Positions 58,796 to 64,000 of a stretch of 64,000 nt of DNA are shown piece after piece; position 1 is the first letter of the stretch; every line of letters starts with the position of its first letter. The stretch comes from Candidatus Adamsella avium (GTDB lineage: Bacteria > Cyanobacteriota > Vampirovibrionia > Gastranaerophilales > CAJFVJ01), in the NCBI GenBank assembly GCA_904420445.1, contig CAJFVJ010000002.1:62001-126000 (forward strand), read 5' to 3'. Below the pieces are notes generated by a model. It did not search any database. It worked only from the letters and a program-made list of their open reading frames with translations, and was not told the origin of the DNA. The position numbers and the translations under genes are program-made.

Positions 58796-59611
58796 ATGAC
58801 AGAGGGTCGTGTAATAGTTGTTACATCAGGAAAAGGCGGAGTAGGAAAAACTACGTCAAGTGCCAACATCGGAACAGCTCTCGCCAAAAACGGTTTCAAG
58901 GTGGCTCTTATCGATACCGATATAGGCTTGAGAAATCTTGATTTGCTGCTCGGGCTTGAAAACAGAATAGTCTACACCATCGTTGATGTTGTTGAAGGCA
59001 ACTGCAAGCTGAAACAGGCTCTCGTTAAAGACAAGAAAAATCCTAATCTCGTTCTTCTTGCTGCCGCTCAAACAAGAGATAAGTCAGCTGTTACGGAAGA
59101 GCAGATGAAAGATATCTGTGAAAAACTCAAGAAAAAATTTGATTTTATAATCGTTGACTCTCCTGCAGGGATTGAACAGGGCTTTTTGAATGCAACAGCA
59201 GGTGCATCAGAGGCTATAGTCGTTACAACTCCTGAAATGTCAGCTGTTCGTGATGCTGATAGAATTATCGGGCTTTTGGAGGCAAAAGAAGAAATAAAGA
59301 GTTACAAACTTTTGTTGAACAGAGTCCGTCCGAATATGATAAAAACAAACGACATGATGAGTGTTGATGATGTAAAAGAAATCCTCTCCGTTAATCTAAT
59401 CGGCGTGATTCCTGAAGATACTGGAATTATTACCAGCACAAACAAAGGTGAACCTATAGTTTATGATGATAAGGCAAAGGCTTCGCAGGCTTATATGAAC
59501 GTTGCAAAACGTATAGCCGGCGAAGATGTTCCTCTTATGGACCTTGAAGAACCTGAAACCTGGGTTGATAAATTGAAAAGTTTTTTCGGATTGTCGAAGA
59601 AAAATAAATAA
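58796..59611 (+). CDS. minD: Septum site-determining protein MinD
   Basis: A membrane-bound ATPase that carries MinC to the cell poles. 271 residues with the deviant Walker A SGKGGVGKTTSSANIG, the DTDIGLRNLD region and a C-terminal amphipathic membrane-targeting helix (WVDKLKSFFGLSKK). AGGAGG precedes the ATG. Second gene of the operon, 22 bases before minE. Confidence 0.97.
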   Translation: MTEGRVIVVTSGKGGVGKTTSSANIGTALAKNGFKVALIDTDIGLRNLDLLLGLENRIVYTIVDVVEGNCKLKQALVKDKKNPNLVLLAAAQTRDKSAVTEEQMKDICEKLKKKFDFIIVDSPAGIEQGFLNATAGASEAIVVTTPEMSAVRDADRIIGLLEAKEEIKSYKLLLNRVRPNMIKTNDMMSVDDVKEILSVNLIGVIPEDTGIITSTNKGEPIVYDDKAKASQAYMNVAKRIAGEDVPLMDLEEPETWVDKLKSFFGLSKKNK

Positions 59612-59633
59612 ACTGTAGGGAGTGGATTGTAAA

Positions 59634-60260
59634 ATGAAAAAAATGTTGAGTGATATATTTAAAGATATTATATCAGGGTGTAACAGACTTATCAGCTCGA
59701 CGCTTGCCCGTCCCGAAAATCCGAAAGACTCTGCGTGTAATCGTCTGAGGCTTGTTCTTATGCATGACAGAACAAAGCTTGATCCTGCTACGCTTGAACG
59801 TATGAGAGATGAGCTTGTAGAGGTTATTTCCAAATATGTCGAAATAGACAAGGAACTCTTGAATATTGACCTTGCAAGCGAGGGAAATGAGATTGCTCTT
59901 GTTGCTAGCATACCTGTAATCAGAGCCAAACAACAGCTCCCTGATTCTCAAACCTCCGTGTCATCTGATGAAAATCATCCTAATTTGTATGACCATGAAG
60001 ATGATGAGTTTGATGAAGAACATGTGATTATAGAAGATTCTATAGATGGACCTTTTTCAGATGAAGAAGAGGATGATGATTGGGATGACTTTTTTGCCGA
60101 TTCTGAAGAAGATGTCGTTGTAGAAGTTGTTGAAGAAACAGCAGAAGACAACTCTGATGATTCTGTTCAGGAAGAAGAAACGAAGGAAACAACAAAACAG
60201 AATGAAGATGATGTTGTTTCTTCCGAGAAGAGTTCAAAAAATTCGAAAAAGAAAGCATAA
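59634..60260 (+). CDS. minE: Cell division topological specificity factor MinE, acidic-extended
   Basis: Stimulates MinD ATPase and drives Min oscillation. The ATG at 59634 is chosen for its spacing to GGAGTGG (a GTG 12 bases earlier is also in frame). The first about 90 residues are MinE: the anti-MinC helix ARPENPKDSACNRLRLVLMHDR and the topological domain. Residues about 100-208 are an extremely acidic tail (Asp/Glu-rich), absent from typical 88-110-residue MinE proteins. The acidic tail parallels MinC's linker. Confidence 0.92.
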   Translation: MKKMLSDIFKDIISGCNRLISSTLARPENPKDSACNRLRLVLMHDRTKLDPATLERMRDELVEVISKYVEIDKELLNIDLASEGNEIALVASIPVIRAKQQLPDSQTSVSSDENHPNLYDHEDDEFDEEHVIIEDSIDGPFSDEEEDDDWDDFFADSEEDVVVEVVEETAEDNSDDSVQEEETKETTKQNEDDVVSSEKSSKNSKKKA

Positions 60261-60267
60261 ATAAAGC

Positions 60268-61719
60268 TTATTTGCCTCTGACAGAAGCTGCTACTGCATC
60301 AGGAACTCTTTTATCGAGAGCTTTCGGGAGAATATAATCTGGCGCAAGCTCGTTATCTTCAATAAGATAGGCAATTGCTTTTGCTGCATTTATTTTGATT
60401 TTGTTGTCAATAATTTTTATGCCTGACTCAAGCACTCCTCGAAATATCCCCGGAAAAGCCAGAGAGTTATTTATCTGATTTTCGAAATCAGAACGACCTG
60501 TTGCAACTACAAGAGCTCCTGCATTCTTTGCAAGATCAGGCATAATTTCAGGCGTCGGGTTGGCGAGTGCAAACACTGCTGATTGAGGCGCCATTGATTT
60601 TATCATATCAGGAGTAACGATGTTTGCTGCTGAAAGTCCGATGAATATATCAGCGTTCTGAATTATGTCTGTCAGATTTCCTTTTATTTTTTCCTGATTT
60701 GTTTTTTGTGCAAGTTGTTCAAGATATTTATCGTTGTTTTCTCTTCCTGCATAAACAGTTCCGTTTATATCTGATAAGGATATGTCTTTGATACCGTATT
60801 CGAGCAGAAGTTTCGCCACCGATTGTGCAGCTGCCCCCGCTCCGCTCATAGCTATTTTTATTTGCTGTTTATCTTTTTTTGTCAGACGTAAAAAATTGAT
60901 GACCGAGGCAAGGACTATTATGGCTGTTCCATGCTGATCATCATGGAAAATAGGTATATTTGTGCGTTTGATTAAGCTTTCTTCCACCTCAAAGCATTTT
61001 GGGGCGCATATATCTTCGAGGTTTATCCCATCAAAAGTCGGAGAGATTGCATCAATGATGTCTATGAGTTCTTCTGTATTGCAGCTGTTTATACAGATAG
61101 GAAATGCATCAACTCCACCGAGTTCTTTGAATAGAGCTGATTTACCTTCCATTACAGGCATGGCGGGCTTTGGACCAATGTTTCCAAAGCCGAGGACAGC
61201 ACTGCCGTCGCTGATTACACCTATTAGTTTTCTATCAGATGATGATTCTTCTGATTTTATAACTCCTCTTAGGTTTGAATGGAGTTCAATGGAGTCTTTT
61301 TTTACATCTTGAGAGAGTTTATTTTTGTTATATCCCTCTTCTTTTTGTGGTATTGAAATTTTATCAGGAGTCGTTTGAGGGAAGTTCCCGTTGGCTTTTA
61401 GATGTGTTGTGTCAAAAGCTGAAAACGTCGGAGTCAGACTTTCAAAAATCTTTTGAGGAGAAATAGGCGGATTTTCTTTTAGAATCAGCGGATAAGCAGA
61501 AAACCCTTTTTTTATGTATTTCAATACAGTTTGTTCTACATTTGCTTTATCTCTTTCAAATCCTGGAACGGCGATAGAATTTGCATAATTTGTAAGTTCC
61601 ACCAGCTTTTGAGGGTCTTTTTTTATTTCAATACAGCATTCTCCAACCCCCGGGGTATAAACTCTTGAGAGGATTTCAGGCGAATCTGTTTTTATTTTTG
61701 TTTTTATCTCAATTTTCAT
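60268..61719 (-). CDS. NAD(P)-dependent malic enzyme with duplicated N-domain
   Basis: Oxidative decarboxylation of malate to pyruvate. 483 residues, about 100 longer than small bacterial malic enzymes. Conserved motifs are Y21-TPGVGECC, then, after an insert at about 52-163, DGSAVLGFGNIGP, PVMEGKSALF (K193) and INLEDICAP, with NAD-binding (GAGAAAQSVAKLL) and FALANPTPE. The insert is a diverged second N-domain: residues 72-107 align without gaps to 202-237. See the related finding. Confidence 0.85.
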   Translation of the reverse strand: MKIEIKTKIKTDSPEILSRVYTPGVGECCIEIKKDPQKLVELTNYANSIAVPGFERDKANVEQTVLKYIKKGFSAYPLILKENPPISPQKIFESLTPTFSAFDTTHLKANGNFPQTTPDKISIPQKEEGYNKNKLSQDVKKDSIELHSNLRGVIKSEESSSDRKLIGVISDGSAVLGFGNIGPKPAMPVMEGKSALFKELGGVDAFPICINSCNTEELIDIIDAISPTFDGINLEDICAPKCFEVEESLIKRTNIPIFHDDQHGTAIIVLASVINFLRLTKKDKQQIKIAMSGAGAAAQSVAKLLLEYGIKDISLSDINGTVYAGRENNDKYLEQLAQKTNQEKIKGNLTDIIQNADIFIGLSAANIVTPDMIKSMAPQSAVFALANPTPEIMPDLAKNAGALVVATGRSDFENQINNSLAFPGIFRGVLESGIKIIDNKIKINAAKAIAYLIEDNELAPDYILPKALDKRVPDAVAASVRGK

Positions 61720-61767
61720 TCTTCAATGATAGCATAAAGTCAGATAAGTACCAAAAAATCACTAAAT

Positions 61768-61798
61768 AAAAAGTCCCGAGGAAACTCGGGACTTTTTT
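61768..61798 (-). terminator. Terminator after eno
   Basis: AAAAGTCCCGAG/CTCGGGACTTTT with a T-run on the minus strand, 10 bases past the eno stop. Confidence 0.85.
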
Positions 61799-61808
61799 GA
61801 TTGAGTTT

Positions 61809-63391
<1,583 letters not shown>

Positions 63392-63529
63392 AATTTTTTA
63401 TTTTCAACAGTATAATACTTTTTTAAAATACACTAAATATTAATAAAATAAAAGCCTTAGGGGGCTATTTCAAAATGGGAGGGCTTAATATTTTTTAATA
63501 TGAAAAAGAGGGGATTTGTTTACTATTTT

Positions 63530-63557
63530 TTGTTTAGCATATAGAATGAGGTATAAT
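63530..63557 (+). promoter_or_regulatory. Possible promoter of the KDPG aldolase gene
   Basis: TTGTTT at 63530-63535 and TATAAT at 63552-63557, 16 bases apart, 28 bases before the start codon. Confidence 0.5.
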
Positions 63558-63585
63558 TTTGGAAAAATTTAATCGGGGAGATGTA

Positions 63586-64000
63586 ATGTCAAAATATATC
63601 AGAGAATGCATAGAGAAGAATAAAATAATAGGCGTTATCAGAGAAAATGACTCAAAACGTGCGATTGAAATAGCCAATGCGATGATTGACGGCGGAATAA
63701 AAATCATAGAGATAGTTTATTCAAATACTGCGTCGATTGTTGCTATAGAAGAGCTTTCAAAAAACAAGGATATTGTTGTATCTGCCGGTTCGGTCATTTC
63801 CTGCCAGCAGGTTGAAAAATCAATTCTTGCCGGGGCAAGGTTAATCAGTTCGCCTGTTATGGAGCTGAATTTGCTGAAGCTGAGCAAGAACTACGGTTTT
63901 TCTTTGATAACAAGTGCCTCTACAGCAAACGAGGCATATCAGGCATGGAAATACGGAATTAATTTTATTAAACTTTTCCCCGTGAAAGCTTTAGGCGGAG
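63586..64000 (+). CDS. eda: KDPG/KHG aldolase (3' end cut by window edge)
   Basis: The first 138 residues of 2-dehydro-3-deoxyphosphogluconate / 4-hydroxy-2-oxoglutarate aldolase, splitting KDPG to pyruvate and glyceraldehyde 3-phosphate. It begins MSKYIRECIEKNKIIGVIREND, with E-I-V-Y-S replacing the typical EITL/EVTL, SAGSVIS (usual GAGTV), and the Schiff-base lysine in FIKLFPVKALGG. GGGGAG precedes the ATG. The variation at EIVYS and SAGSV is larger than usual, so a related aldolase is possible. Confidence 0.8.
   Translation, partial: MSKYIRECIEKNKIIGVIRENDSKRAIEIANAMIDGGIKIIEIVYSNTASIVAIEELSKNKDIVVSAGSVISCQQVEKSILAGARLISSPVMELNLLKLSKNYGFSLITSASTANEAYQAWKYGINFIKLFPVKALGG

Overview
The window looks like the chromosome of an anaerobic, AT-rich, diderm bacterium. 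Non-photosynthetic Cyanobacteria (Melainabacteria/Vampirovibrionia, probably gut Gastranaerophilales) are the best guess. The clues are: efp directly followed by accB, as in cyanobacteria; a DUF3326 protein, a family known mainly from cyanobacteria and plants; minCDE; kdsA and an MlaA domain, which imply an outer membrane and Kdo-type lipopolysaccharide; an SLH-domain protein; a reverse rubrerythrin; a full NifU-NifS pair; and no photosynthesis genes. This placement is inference; a 16S or marker tree would settle it.

Layout. 1-15.4 kb: end of an MFS sugar transporter, pnp, an RNA/nucleotide operon on the minus strand (rph-hisS-tilS-hpt-DUF3326), then plus-strand metG-tatD, a calpain-like protease, and aroQ, efp, accB, accC, rsmD. 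15.5-30.8 kb: a Kelch-like exported protein, nifU-nifS, a repeat protein, a GltD-like flavoprotein, wecB, a short-chain reductase, a lone DUF262 protein, three lineage-type hypotheticals, fabI, a reverse rubrerythrin and ftsZ. 31-41.3 kb: kdsA, a phosphoribosyltransferase-like protein, the operon lysA-diadenylate cyclase-AI-2E-family permease-radical SAM, an SLH protein and gdhA. 41.4-50.9 kb is an envelope-rich stretch: an M48 peptidase, a secreted protein sharing a module with the SLH protein, a sugar aminotransferase, a D-2-hydroxyacid dehydrogenase, an acyltransferase carrying a 12-copy TCTA tract, an HNH nuclease and an MlaA-hydrolase fusion.

51-55.2 kb is an accessory, decaying patch: a PAPS-reductase-like enzyme, a twice-frameshifted SNase-PLD nuclease, one solitary 32-nt type I-C-like CRISPR repeat, and fragments of phage structural genes that end 35 bp from the 3' end of a tRNA-Arg. 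55.3-64 kb returns to core genes: an N-acetylmuramoyl-L-alanine amidase, minC-minD-minE, a malic enzyme with a duplicated N-domain, eno, an S4-domain RqcP/HslR-like protein, and the start of a KDPG aldolase.

The most notable observations are the phase-variable (currently out-of-frame) acyltransferase; a short N-terminal [N/S/T]-F-x-G-like motif shared by six otherwise unrelated hypothetical proteins; the malic enzyme whose N-domain is duplicated with complementary loss of motifs; the MlaA-alpha/beta hydrolase fusion without a lipobox; and the orphan CRISPR repeat beside phage debris. Metabolically the window suggests a fermentative anaerobe: GDH, malic enzyme, enolase, KDPG aldolase, type II fatty-acid synthesis, and cell division by FtsZ with an oscillating Min system.
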